NCBI RefSeq assembly: GCF_001908375.1
Contig: NZ_CP017241.1
Span: forward strand, 1,553,001-1,617,000
From: Rhizobium etli 8C-3
GTDB lineage: Bacteria > Pseudomonadota > Alphaproteobacteria > Rhizobiales > Rhizobiaceae
Reading direction: 5' to 3'
DNA length: 64,000 bases
The translations under genes were made by a program, and so were the position numbers. A model generated the notes under the pieces. It did no database searches and had not been told where the DNA came from. It saw nothing but the letters and a program-made list of their open reading frames with translations. Of the stretch, positions 1-9,776 are shown one piece after another. Position 1 is the first letter of the stretch; each line of letters begins with the position of its first letter.

Positions 1-106
1 GTCAGGGACGGTCAGTGTCTGGATTAAACGCCTTTCGTCCGGCTTAGTGCCAAATCCGCTTGCAGCATGTGGTCGCAAGCGGCCTTGGCCTGTAGGCGCA
101 AAGCCA

Positions 107-919
107 ATGGCAGACAATCATCAAGATGACGTGCCGATGGATAACCTTGCCTTACCTCCCGATTTAAGGGCGCTGCTATCTCGACACGAGTGGAGGCAGG
201 TCGATCTGGGATGTTCGTCTGCAGCCGTGTTCGGGCTCGCTGAAGGTGGCAGGACGCAGTTTTTCCTGAAAGGCGAAATTGCGGGTCCCTTTGCGGAATT
301 GCCGTTGGAGGCGGAGCGTCTGCTGTGGCTTGCCGAGCAAGGGCTGGCGTGCCCCAGCGTCGTCGCCCTGGAAAGCCATGAGGGCAGAAACTGGCTGCTG
401 CTGAGCGCGCTTGACGGAAAAGACCTGGCTTCGTCCAGGTCGACCCCTGATGGGCAGCGCATCGAGATCCTGGCGGCCGCTTTACGTCGATTGCACGAAC
501 TTGATCCTGCAAACTGCCCTTTCGACCACAGGCTGACGGTTCGTTTGAGGCTTGCCAAGGCGCGGATGGAAGCAGGCGCCGTAGACGAGAGTGATTTTGA
601 CGAGGAGCGGCTAAACGCAACCGCTGCGAGCCTTTTCGCCTACCTTGAAGCCAACGAGCCTGACGTGACGGATCCCGTCGTTGCCCATGGCGACGCCTGC
701 TTGCCGAACTTCATGACGCATGAGGGCCAATTCAGTGGATATGTCGATTGCGGCCGTCTGGGGGTTGCCGATCGATACCAGGATATTGCGTTGGCACTGC
801 GCAGCATCCGATACAACGTCGGTCAAACATGGGTTCAACATTTCCTCGATTGTTATGGGCTTTCCGGCATCGATGACGCGAAAGTCGCCTACTATGTGGT
901 GCTGGACGAGTTCTTCTAA
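107..919 (+). CDS. APH(3')-II-type aminoglycoside O-phosphotransferase
   Basis: Predicted cytoplasmic kinase that transfers phosphate from ATP to the 3'-hydroxyl of kanamycin/neomycin-type aminoglycosides. With the ATG at 107 the protein has 270 aa, close to the 264 aa of the classical neo product. The C-terminal half is very similar to APH(3')-II: the catalytic HGDACLPN motif lies at residues 194-201 (H194, D196, N201), DCGRLG starts at the metal-binding D214, and the protein ends in LDEFF as neo does. K55 in FFLKGE fits the ATP-binding lysine. The CPFDH and RMEAG stretches are also shared. Other possible starts are GTG at 47 and ATG at 137; none has a convincing ribosome binding site. It has no obvious operon partner and no flanking mobile element, so it looks like a resident gene. 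Family assignment is secure; substrate range is inferred. Confidence 0.9.
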   Translation: MADNHQDDVPMDNLALPPDLRALLSRHEWRQVDLGCSSAAVFGLAEGGRTQFFLKGEIAGPFAELPLEAERLLWLAEQGLACPSVVALESHEGRNWLLLSALDGKDLASSRSTPDGQRIEILAAALRRLHELDPANCPFDHRLTVRLRLAKARMEAGAVDESDFDEERLNATAASLFAYLEANEPDVTDPVVAHGDACLPNFMTHEGQFSGYVDCGRLGVADRYQDIALALRSIRYNVGQTWVQHFLDCYGLSGIDDAKVAYYVVLDEFF

Positions 920-1346
920 TCGCGGAAATCCCTTTCGACAAAAAAGGCCGAGCGCCGGAGCCAGGGGTCTCTTCGGCAACCCGGCCTGCTTCGATCAGAC
1001 GGCAGATTGCTGAACTTCGTCGCATGCCTGCCATGATGTGGCGCGCAATTTCCGGCAGTCGGACGCAATTGCGTTCAGTTCGATCCGAGCGCTTGTCTCG
1101 ATAAACCGTTTCAGCCTCTAATGGCAGTCCTTCCCCGTCGTTGTTCGATGCGACCAGACGCTCGCGTCCTCATGCCGGGCCGTGCAGACAGTGACTTTGC
1201 AGACAGCGACAGCCGAGCAGCAGTCGCCGACCTCGGGCTGTTGCATGGGGACAACACCGGCCGATCTCTTTACGCGGCGGGGTTGATCCGGTTTCGGTTG
1301 TCCGCGATGCTTGGGCTCCAATTGGTCCGATCCCCGGGAGACTGAC
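920..1346. other. Intergenic stretch with no recognised gene
   Basis: About 430 bases between the phosphotransferase and the ABC exporter. Open frames here are short and compositionally unlike protein. I see no tRNA, strong hairpin or clear promoter. The exporter promoter probably lies in the right half. Confidence 0.5.
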
Positions 1347-1451
1347 ATGAAAGCGAACCTGTCCAACCAGAAAGGAAACATCGCCCACAAGGACATTCTG
1401 CTTCATGCACATTCTGTTTTCCCGCGCGAGGAAAAGCCCGCCGCGCCATAA
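1347..1451 (+). CDS. Possible 34-aa upstream ORF before the ABC exporter
   Basis: A short frame starting MKANLSNQKGN and ending in EEKPAAP. The ATG is preceded at good distance by a GGGAG ribosome-binding sequence (ccccgggagactgac), better than anything before the exporter start. It is hydrophilic, with no signal peptide or membrane segment. It overlaps the longest possible N-terminus of the exporter in another frame and ends 64 bases before the preferred exporter start at 1516. It could be a leader peptide that couples translation, or a chance ORF. Confidence 0.3.
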   Translation: MKANLSNQKGNIAHKDILLHAHSVFPREEKPAAP

Positions 1452-1515
1452 CCGCTTTCTGAAATTCTTCCGCGTCTCTCCAAGCAAGGCCGACCGCGAC
1501 AGGCGCTGCTTGCGC

Positions 1516-3243
<1,728 letters not shown>

Positions 3244-3308
3244 CCATTGGCCCGCCCCAAACGGCGGTGGGACAGGGGTCGAAAGGCGGCGGTACGGGTT
3301 CGGGCCTC

Positions 3309-4730
3309 TTAGCTCGACGGACGCGTGGCAAGGGCGGCGATGGCGATCGCGGTGGCGCTTAGAGCCGCCGCGACGGCGAAGGTGAACTGCATGCCTGTGG
3401 CAACGGCTTCGGGAGGTGCCGTCGTGATATCGGCCGTCATCGCGCCAAAGGCGAAGACGGCGCCCATGACGGAAGCGCCGGTGATGAGCCCGAGATTGCG
3501 CGACAGGCTGAGAAGGCCGGAAACGACGCCCCGCCGATCGGCGGGGATGTCCATCATGACGGCGGTGTTGTTGGCTGCCTGGAACAGCTGATAACCCGGG
3601 GTCAGGACGGCAATGGCGGCAATGTAGCCCGCAATGCCGAACATTGCCGGAAGCACGGATAGGGCAACTGCACCGACGGTCATCTCGATCAGTCCGGCGA
3701 TGACCACGACCGGCGCGCCCAAACGGTCGACAACACGGCCAGCCGGGGCGCCGGACAGCGCCGAGACAAGCGGGCCAATCGACATGACCATGCCAACAAG
3801 CGCCGCGTCGAGCCCGAGCACGCGGGAGAGATAGAACGGGCTCACCACCAAGGTCGCCATCATTGTCGTCGAGACGAGGGCATTCATGGCGAGGCTGGCG
3901 CTGAACTTTGAATCGCGGAATGCTGTCAAGCGGATCAAAGGCGATGCCGCCTTCGCCTCAGTGAGAAAGAAGAGGACGATGCCCGTAAGTGCAGCCATCA
4001 GGAGCGTCGCATTCAGCGTGCCGAAATCGCCGCGCCCTGCCGTCGTGGCGAGCGCATAGGCAGCGAGCGTGCCGGCAAGCAGCAGCGTGCCCAGAGCGTC
4101 GAATCCAGGGCGATCGGTTTTCGGCGAATCGCCGTCGACGGGCAGGAACCGGTGGGCAAGAAAGTAGGCCAGCAGACCAAGCGGGATGTTGGCGAGAAAG
4201 ATCGCCCGCCAGCCGAACCAGGCAATGACAATGCCGCCAAGGGACGGACCGAGCGCGGTTCCGATTGCCGACATCGCTCCGAGGAGGCCGATGGCGCGGC
4301 CCGTTCTTTCCCTTTGGACCGTCTCGAAGACGAAGGTCATGGTCAGCGCCATCAGGATGGCTGCGCCGAGGCCCTGCGCGGCCCGGGCAGCAATCAGCCA
4401 CCAGAGCGAGGGCGCAAGCCCGCAGAGCGCCGAGGCGGCGGCAAACACGAGCAGCCCTGCCAAGAGAACCCGCCGGCGCCCGGCAATGTCGCCCAGCCGT
4501 CCAACGCCGACGATCAGGATCGTGATCGCCAGGAGGTAGGAGAGCACAACCCACTGCACCTGTTGGAATGGTGCGGCGAACACCTTGGCCAATGTCGGCA
4601 AGGCGACATTGGCAACGCTCGTGCCGAGCGAAGATAGCAGCATGGATAGGCAAAGGGCGGCAAGCGCCCATCGAACCGAACTTGCCGGGATTGCCCCATC
4701 CTCGGTGGCGTCATTTGTGCAGGAGGTCAT
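3309..4730 (-). CDS. Major facilitator superfamily drug/H+ antiporter
   Basis: Predicted inner-membrane proton-driven exporter of 473 aa. It has successive hydrophobic helices throughout, the motif-A sequence GRLGDIAGRRR in the first cytoplasmic loop, and the antiporter-type motif C region LGPSLGG, as in EmrB/QacA or Bcr-like multidrug exporters. The ATG at 4730 is chosen because GAGGGAA precedes it at normal spacing. The frame is open 60 residues further upstream, but that part is polar, arginine-rich and overlaps the divergent promoter region. The gene is divergent from a LysR regulator, a layout typical of a regulator controlling its neighbour. Substrate unknown. Confidence 0.88.
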   Translation of the reverse strand: MTSCTNDATEDGAIPASSVRWALAALCLSMLLSSLGTSVANVALPTLAKVFAAPFQQVQWVVLSYLLAITILIVGVGRLGDIAGRRRVLLAGLLVFAAASALCGLAPSLWWLIAARAAQGLGAAILMALTMTFVFETVQRERTGRAIGLLGAMSAIGTALGPSLGGIVIAWFGWRAIFLANIPLGLLAYFLAHRFLPVDGDSPKTDRPGFDALGTLLLAGTLAAYALATTAGRGDFGTLNATLLMAALTGIVLFFLTEAKAASPLIRLTAFRDSKFSASLAMNALVSTTMMATLVVSPFYLSRVLGLDAALVGMVMSIGPLVSALSGAPAGRVVDRLGAPVVVIAGLIEMTVGAVALSVLPAMFGIAGYIAAIAVLTPGYQLFQAANNTAVMMDIPADRRGVVSGLLSLSRNLGLITGASVMGAVFAFGAMTADITTAPPEAVATGMQFTFAVAAALSATAIAIAALATRPSS

Positions 4731-4840
4731 CGCCGCTTCCCTCAGGCCGCTGCGCTGTTGACGATCCAGCGCGCGAACGGAGCGATCACGATGGCGATAG
4801 GGAAAGCGGCAGGGGCAAATCGGACCGATATCATGAAGAG

Positions 4841-4866
4841 CTACTCCAAATCTGTGGTTTGGGTAG
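4841..4866. promoter_or_regulatory. Inverted repeat between divergent MFS exporter and LysR genes
   Basis: CTACTCCAAA (4841-4850), seven-base spacer TCTGTGG, then TTTGGGTAG (4858-4866). The arms are complementary apart from one missing base. It lies about 110 bases upstream of the exporter start and 100 bases upstream of the regulator start, where a LysR-type regulator would bind. Operator function is inferred from position and symmetry only. Confidence 0.45.
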
Positions 4867-4967
4867 AGGTAGCCCGCGGCATGATGGGGCGGTAGGCGCA
4901 TCATATGCATTCCATTCGTGCGTTTGACGCCATGTCAAATTGCGCCGGCCGTGCTATGGTCGCCCAT

Positions 4968-5897
4968 ATGTCGCATCCCGATCTCAATCTGCTTATCACC
5001 CTTGATGTGCTTCTGGCGGAAGGCAGCGTCGCCCGCGCCGCCAAAAGGCTGCGGCTAAGCCCGTCCGCGATGAGCCGAGCGCTGGCGAGAGTGCGCAAGG
5101 CGACCGGCGATCCGCTGCTGGTCCGGGCCGGGCGCGGCCTTGTTGCGACGCCGCGGGCGCTCGAGCTTCGCGAGCGCGTCTGCCAGCTCGTGCAGGACGC
5201 CGAAGACGTCCTTCGCCCCGCAGAGACACTCGACCTGACACGGCTTGTGCGGACATTCACCCTCAGAAACCAGGATGGCTTTGTCGAGAATTTCGGGCCC
5301 GATCTCATTGCGCGCGTCGGCCAACAGGCAAAAGGCGTGCAGTTGCGTTTCGTACCAAAGCCGGACCGGGACAGCGCGGCGCTGCGCGATGGCAGCGTTG
5401 ACCTGGAAACGGGCGTCGTGGGACAAGCCATGGGGCCGGAGGTGCGCGCGCAAGCGCTGTTTCGAGACCGCTTCGTCGGCGTTGTCCGCATGGGGCATCC
5501 GTTGTGCGAAGTCGCGGTCACGCCTGCCCGTTACGCTGCCGGGCGGCATATTCTCGTTTCGCGGCGCGGGCTCGACAGGGGCCCGATCGATGATGCGCTT
5601 GAGCCATTGGGTCTGAAACGGGAGATCGTAACGGTCGTCGGCGGCTTTTCGGAAGCTCTGGCCCTGGCGCGTGCCTCGGATCTGATCGCCAGCGTCCCCG
5701 AACGCTACACGGGAAACCTGCGTGACGGGCTGTTCTCTTTCCCTCTGCCGGTTTCGCCGCCGGACATTACGATCTCGCTGTTGTGGCACCCCCGGACGGA
5801 CCTCGATCCGGCGCATCGCTGGCTGCGCGAGTGCGTTCGAACGGTTTGTACGGGCAGGCCGGTTCAAGCAGTCAGTTCGTCGCCTTCTCGACGGTGA
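4968..5897 (+). CDS. LysR-family transcriptional regulator
   Basis: 309-aa regulator with an N-terminal winged helix-turn-helix (about residues 4-62: LNLLITLDVLL, then SVARAAKRLRLSPSAMSRAL, then the GRGLVATPRA wing end) followed by a LysR substrate-binding domain. It is divergent from the MFS exporter and probably controls it and itself; the effector is unknown. The ATG at 4968 (MSHPDLNLL) places the HTH at the usual distance; ATG codons at 4956 and 4905 are alternatives. The last 26 bases overlap the end of the convergent gene at 5872. Confidence 0.88.
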   Translation: MSHPDLNLLITLDVLLAEGSVARAAKRLRLSPSAMSRALARVRKATGDPLLVRAGRGLVATPRALELRERVCQLVQDAEDVLRPAETLDLTRLVRTFTLRNQDGFVENFGPDLIARVGQQAKGVQLRFVPKPDRDSAALRDGSVDLETGVVGQAMGPEVRAQALFRDRFVGVVRMGHPLCEVAVTPARYAAGRHILVSRRGLDRGPIDDALEPLGLKREIVTVVGGFSEALALARASDLIASVPERYTGNLRDGLFSFPLPVSPPDITISLLWHPRTDLDPAHRWLRECVRTVCTGRPVQAVSSSPSRR

Positions 5898-6372
5898 TCT
5901 CGCCGAACTCGTCGATCAGCACGGTCCAGCCCTCGGATTCGGCATTCGGATCGGTCTTCAGATAGACCGTGGCGAAGAGGCCCGGCTGCTTGCTCATGCC
6001 CGTGGAACTTTCCGGCCGGATATCGGTGACATAGGGTTTGAGCTGCGTGAATTCTTGCAGCTCGACGCTGGAGACGATTTCCGGGCCGCCGTCTGCCTGC
6101 GCGATTTGCTGCAGGTAGATTTTCGACGTCTTGTCCGGCTGGCGGACGGAAAAGAGCTTGTAATAGCCGCGGCGCGGTTGAGGCTTCGCTTTTTCCGGAT
6201 CGCTTGCTGCGCCCGGCGCACGCTCGATCGCGATATCGGCGCGGCTTTCCTCCCAATAGCCGGTGCTGGTTGCAAAGATCACGGCGGGCGGAAGGATCGT
6301 GTCGGCCGGCCTCGCAAGGCCTGGGTGGCCGGTGACGAGCGCTGCGGCAAGAAAAGCGAGCCGAAGCTGCAT
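5872..6372 (-). CDS. Secreted hypothetical protein in tandem with NAD kinase
   Basis: 166 aa with a probable cleavable signal peptide (MQLRLAFLAAALVTGHPGLA) and then a polar domain with no motif I recognise, containing YYKLFSVRQPDKTSKIYLQQ and ending in an acidic strand-like segment (WTVLIDEFGEITVE). The ATG at 6372 lies 4 bases beyond the nadK stop codon, so the two genes are probably co-transcribed with nadK first. A start nine codons earlier would overlap nadK and spoil the signal peptide. The 3' end overlaps the convergent LysR gene by 26 bases. Periplasmic location is inferred; function unknown. Confidence 0.75.
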   Translation of the reverse strand: MQLRLAFLAAALVTGHPGLARPADTILPPAVIFATSTGYWEESRADIAIERAPGAASDPEKAKPQPRRGYYKLFSVRQPDKTSKIYLQQIAQADGGPEIVSSVELQEFTQLKPYVTDIRPESSTGMSKQPGLFATVYLKTDPNAESEGWTVLIDEFGEITVEKATN

Positions 6373-6376
6373 GGCC

Positions 6377-7150
6377 TCAATCCTCGAACTGTTCGGCAAG
6401 AATGCGATCCGACCATGAGCGGTCCGGATCGGAAAGGATGCGCGCCGTCATGTGCTCCGACTGGGCGATGCGGATATGCAGCACGGACTTGACCTCGGCA
6501 TTGTCGGCAACTGCATTCACAGGCCGCTTTTCGGCCTCGAGAATATGGATGTCGACCGTCACCTTGTTCGGCAGCAGCGCGCCGCGCCAGCGCCGGGGGC
6601 GGAAGGCGCTGACCGGCGTCATGGCAAGCAGCGGTGCTTCCAGCGGCAGGATCGGGCCGTGGGCGGAAAGATTGTATGCGGTGGAGCCCGCCGGGGTTGC
6701 CACCATGAGGCCGTCGCAGATCAGTTCCGCAAGACGCACATGCCCGTCGACCTCGACGCGCAGCTTGGCGGCCTGGTAGGACTGACGGAAGAGCGAGACT
6801 TCGTTGATCGCGAGTGCCGTGGAATTGGTGCCGTCGGCGTTGGCCGTCGTCATCTGCAGGGGATGGAAGGCATTCTCGACGGCCGCGCAGATGCGATCCT
6901 GCAGTTTCTCGGTGCGAAAGTCGTTCATCAGGAAACCGACGGAACCGCGGTTCATGCCATAGACGAGCTTGCCGGAATTCATCGTGCTGTGCAGCGTCTG
7001 CAGCATGAATCCGTCGCCTCCGAGCGCCACGATGACATCGGCTTGTTCGGCGGGAACCTCCCCGTAGAGCCGAATCAACTCTTCGCGCGCAGCAAGCGCC
7101 TCGGTTGCCGAGGAAGCGAGGAAACAAAGCGTCTGAAACGAACGGCCCAT
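6377..7150 (-). CDS. nadK: NAD kinase
   Basis: Cytoplasmic ATP-dependent kinase that phosphorylates NAD to NADP, the only route to NADP in most bacteria. 257 aa, a short form typical of alphaproteobacteria. Diagnostic motifs: GGDG at residues 44-47, the NE pair at 116-117 (AINEVSLFR), and the glycine-rich TPAGSTAY at 152-159. The start ATG is followed by GRSFQTLCFLAS and preceded by an AAGGGC sequence. It is the first gene of a probable two-gene unit with the secreted protein downstream. Confidence 0.95.
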   Translation of the reverse strand: MGRSFQTLCFLASSATEALAAREELIRLYGEVPAEQADVIVALGGDGFMLQTLHSTMNSGKLVYGMNRGSVGFLMNDFRTEKLQDRICAAVENAFHPLQMTTANADGTNSTALAINEVSLFRQSYQAAKLRVEVDGHVRLAELICDGLMVATPAGSTAYNLSAHGPILPLEAPLLAMTPVSAFRPRRWRGALLPNKVTVDIHILEAEKRPVNAVADNAEVKSVLHIRIAQSEHMTARILSDPDRSWSDRILAEQFED

Positions 7151-7268
7151 GTGATGCCCTTTATGATTTTCGCCTAGCTAAAGGATAAAGGGCTTATGCG
7201 ACAAGGTTTTTTGCACGCAAGCAACTCTGCCGCCTCCGCGGGGCCTGGCGAAGAGGCGACGGCTGTCG

Positions 7269-7604
7269 CTATTTCTGCTCTCGCGCCCCCGGCGCTGCTT
7301 CGCGCTGATCCCGCTCTTCCAGGTCCGGTTCGACGATGTAGAGATCGCCGTTCACGCCGGCCTGCTCCTTCAGGGCGGCCCGTTGTTCGCTTTCGTCTGG
7401 CCCGATTTCTCCAATGGGGCGCTCGCGCGCTCGGTTGACCTGCTGCGGCTCGATATCCAGCGAACCCTCGTGATGGCCCATCCCGCAGGCAAGCCCGCGC
7501 GCGGCCTGCAACTTGGCCTCCTCCCGACGCTCGGCAGCGGCCGCAGTGTCCGAGCAGCGTGCATCATCCGTGCCGGAATCAAACCTGTTGTCCTGACCTT
7601 GCAT
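7269..7604 (-). CDS. Small hydrophilic hypothetical protein
   Basis: 111 aa, strongly charged and glutamine-rich, with no membrane segment or known motif; begins MQGQDNRFDSGTDD. The ATG at 7604 has an AGGAG ribosome binding site (gcaggagatcgac) at ideal spacing. The frame remains open upstream, but that part overlaps the next small gene on the same strand and is low in complexity. It ends in a run of charged residues (DLEERDQREAAPGAREQK). It lies downstream of two tiny membrane protein genes in the same orientation and may share their transcript. Function unknown; disorder is likely from composition. Confidence 0.6.
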   Translation of the reverse strand: MQGQDNRFDSGTDDARCSDTAAAAERREEAKLQAARGLACGMGHHEGSLDIEPQQVNRARERPIGEIGPDESEQRAALKEQAGVNGDLYIVEPDLEERDQREAAPGAREQK

Positions 7605-7629
7605 GTCGATCTCCTGCTGTGACTGGCTG

Positions 7630-7767
7630 CTACTGTGACTGGTTGATTGCATGGGGGGAGGGCCGGCCGGGCGTCTGGGCCGTCTCGAAATAGCCGGCGC
7701 TCTCGGCGGCAAGAACGGCGGCAATCGCCAGCGCGATGGCGACCGCCCAAGCATACCGCCGACTCAT
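7630..7767 (-). CDS. 45-aa single-pass membrane protein
   Basis: Starts MSRRYAWAVAIALAI and continues with a hydrophobic helix through AAVLAAESAG, then a short polar tail rich in proline and glutamine. The helix follows two arginines, so an inner-membrane anchor with N-in topology or a signal peptide is possible. Its ATG overlaps the stop of the upstream 57-aa gene in an ATGA junction, which argues for coupled translation and that both are real. No family recognised. Confidence 0.6.
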   Translation of the reverse strand: MSRRYAWAVAIALAIAAVLAAESAGYFETAQTPGRPSPHAINQSQ

Positions 7768-7937
7768 CGAGATGCCTCATGCGGCGGCTTGTCGTAGAGT
7801 TTCCTCACCTGGCGGTCCTGCGCGTCCTGCTCGCTGCGCGAGAGCTTGCGGTTTGTGAGCATTCCGTAAGCGATCGCGCAACCGAGAAGGAAGGTGCCGC
7901 CGGCGATAGCGAAGAGCCAAAGATAATCCGCAACCAT
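7764..7937 (-). CDS. 57-aa single-pass membrane protein
   Basis: Begins MVADYLWLFAIAGGTFLLGC with a hydrophobic segment through about residue 27, followed by a charged tail (TNRKLSRSEQDAQDRQVRKLYDKPPHEASR). The ribosome binding site AAGGAGGATCGAAGC before the ATG is near perfect, the best evidence for the gene. Its TGA overlaps the start of the following 45-aa gene. Predicted inner-membrane protein with a cytoplasmic basic tail; function unknown. Confidence 0.75.
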   Translation of the reverse strand: MVADYLWLFAIAGGTFLLGCAIAYGMLTNRKLSRSEQDAQDRQVRKLYDKPPHEASR

Positions 7938-8039
7938 GCTTCGATCCTCCTTGACGATTCGAACCGGTGGACGGCGGATTTGTTCCCTTGCGGCAGCAAC
8001 AAGACCTGGAGGGGCCCCTGCCAGCTGCGGCTGCGGATT

Positions 8040-8264
8040 TCAGGAGGCTGAAAGGCGTCCGTCAGGGGCTCCGGCGGAAGCCGCGTAGCGATCGGCTGCG
8101 CGTTCGATGCTGTCGAGGGTATTCATAAGATCGACCATGTCGCAGGCCTCCGCCCACTGCATGCCGCAGATCGGGATACCGTCCAAGGCGGCTGGCTGCA
8201 TTGTCATTCCATCAACAACAAGCCAGCGATCATCGGCTTCATGCCGGAGATTATACCGTCGCAT
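8040..8264 (-). CDS. Conserved-looking small hypothetical protein
   Basis: 74 aa starting MRRYNLRHEADDRWLVVDGM. It contains PICGMQWAEACDMVDLMNTL, which reads like a folded small domain, and has no membrane segment. GGGAG precedes the start; a GTG codon directly before the ATG is an alternative. It stands alone between other small genes. No function can be given. Confidence 0.6.
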   Translation of the reverse strand: MRRYNLRHEADDRWLVVDGMTMQPAALDGIPICGMQWAEACDMVDLMNTLDSIERAADRYAASAGAPDGRLSAS

Positions 8265-8350
8265 CACCTCACTCCCGTGACGACCATATCATAAGTTTGG
8301 CAAGAGCGCGAAGACGCCCGGTCAATCGGTGGATAGCGAATTCAGGCCGG

Positions 8351-8611
8351 TCAGTGCACGGATTGCTCGGTATCGTCCAGAAACGAGCGAATGCCATCAC
8401 GGGCGATTGTTGCCAGGAACTCGTCAAACGCCTCGCGGTCGGTCGCAAACGGTTCGTCCCAGCGGATGAGGTCTTCCTCCTGCGTCACGACTTCCATCGA
8501 CCAGTCCTCGTTGGAGCCGGCTGTCCGGAAGATATCGACGAGCACGGTAACGCCGTCCTCGGTGAATTCACCGGCAAATTCGGAGTATTCGAGTTTCGGC
8601 TTTTTAGGCAT
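8351..8611 (-). CDS. Small acidic hypothetical protein
   Basis: 86 aa starting MPKKPKLEYSEF, strongly acidic, with a regular soluble composition (FTEDGVTVLVDIFRTAG, then WSMEVVTQEEDLIRWDEPF). The even spread of hydrophobic residues suggests a folded domain. An in-frame TTG four codons upstream is an alternative start; neither has a strong ribosome binding site. No family recognised. Confidence 0.6.
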   Translation of the reverse strand: MPKKPKLEYSEFAGEFTEDGVTVLVDIFRTAGSNEDWSMEVVTQEEDLIRWDEPFATDREAFDEFLATIARDGIRSFLDDTEQSVH

Positions 8612-8801
8612 TCGATATCGCAATCCATAATTGTCGTAGCGTCGACGAGCGAGGTACTTTCACGTGCGCCGGGTCGATTTGTCAAGGAAACAGCCAATCA
8701 AAGCAACGCCGCGGTCCGTTGCGCCGGGTCCCCGGGAAGACGGAACTCTCTTGGCCGCGTGTCGTTGTGTCCAGGTCACCACCAGCCAATGGAGCGGCAA
8801 G

Positions 8802-8975
8802 ATGAGCAAGACAGACGTCAAAAAGCTAGTGAAGCGGGCCGAACGCCAGGTCGAAAACACCAGCGCCGGCGGCCATCTCGGCGGCACCTATTTCGGCCAG
8901 CAGGCCGACGGAAAAACGGCATCCTCGACCAATAGCGAGGCGCGAAAGTCACGCTCGAACGACGGCAGCAACTGA
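8802..8975 (+). CDS. 57-aa basic hypothetical protein
   Basis: Begins MSKTDVKKLVKRAERQVENT and continues with a glycine-rich middle (GGHLGGTYFGQQADGK) and a serine/asparagine tail. A GGAG sits before the ATG at 8802. The longer open frame upstream is arginine/proline-rich and unconvincing. Short basic proteins of this style occur as accessory genes in rhizobia, but I do not recognise the family. Confidence 0.55.
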   Translation: MSKTDVKKLVKRAERQVENTSAGGHLGGTYFGQQADGKTASSTNSEARKSRSNDGSN

Positions 8976-9056
8976 CGCAGTGCAAGGCACCAGGCTTCGG
9001 CAGACGATTGCAACCGGGACGTGGGGACGGGGATGGGGCGCGTATGGTGAAGCAAT

Positions 9057-9132
<76 letters not shown>

Positions 9133-9314
9133 AATGCGTGCCAACTAGCAGATTCTTCGGCTCTGTAAAGAAAAAATCCGGCCTGGGCGCGATTTCGTGA
9201 TCGATTATAGACCCGATCCGTCTCCATTTCATGAACAAAAGCTGAAGTAGCGATTCAGGAGGAGTTCAGGGCAGGAAGCGCAGATTTGGCTCACCTTCAT
9301 CAAGGAGATGAGCC

Positions 9315-9632
9315 ATGAGAATTGCCCGTTTCGCCATTGCAGCCCTTCTGTCGCTCGGATCGCTCGCCGTTGCCGTTGAACCCGTGGTTGCCACTCCCGC
9401 ATATGCACCTGTTGCTTCCGTCGACAAGAGCGACGTCGTGAAGGTGCACTACCGTGATCATCGCCGCCATTGGCGCCATTCGTGGCGACATGAGCGCCGT
9501 TACGGGCGCCATCATCCGTATGCCTATGAGCGCCACTATCGGCCCTGGCGTGCCGAACGCAGGTGGAGGGAACGCCAATACTGGGGGCATCACCACCGGC
9601 CGCAACACTTGTATTTCAGCATCGATCTGTGA
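9315..9632 (+). CDS. Secreted small histidine/arginine/aromatic-rich protein
   Basis: 105 aa with a clear signal peptide (MRIARFAIAALLSLGSLAVA) and probable cleavage near residues 26-31. The mature part is packed with His, Arg, Trp and Tyr (RHHPYAYERHYRPWRAERRW and HHHRPQH). An AAGGAG with seven-base spacing precedes the ATG. Such composition is compatible with metal or polyanion binding in the periplasm, but this is inference. Similar small basic periplasmic proteins occur in rhizobia. Confidence 0.75.
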   Translation: MRIARFAIAALLSLGSLAVAVEPVVATPAYAPVASVDKSDVVKVHYRDHRRHWRHSWRHERRYGRHHPYAYERHYRPWRAERRWRERQYWGHHHRPQHLYFSIDL

Positions 9633-9740
9633 TCGCCGGAGGGCTTGTTGATGCAACCTTCGTGTGGGTCGCCCTCAAAAAGGGCGGCAGCATCGGGATA
9701 GCGAGGATCGGGCTGGCGGAGGCGGTCGACGATCAGCAAA

Positions 9741-9776
9741 CGCAATAGCCGCCGGTGCCAACCGGCGGCTATTGCG
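9741..9776. terminator. Perfect 16-bp hairpin, probable terminator
   Basis: Arms CGCAATAGCCGCCGGT (9741-9756) and ACCGGCGGCTATTGCG (9761-9776) with a GCCA loop, all 16 pairs canonical. Its right arm contains the stop codon of the minus-strand 52-aa gene. No T-run follows on either strand, so it may be a stability or processing element rather than a classical intrinsic terminator. Confidence 0.6.

Noticed and set aside
47..106. GTG-initiated extension of the aminoglycoside phosphotransferase
   Set aside because: Gives 290 aa, longer than the family; no ribosome binding site.
4731..4910. 60-residue N-terminal extension of the MFS exporter
   Set aside because: Polar and arginine-rich, lies over the divergent regulatory region, and a good ribosome binding site precedes the internal ATG at 4730.
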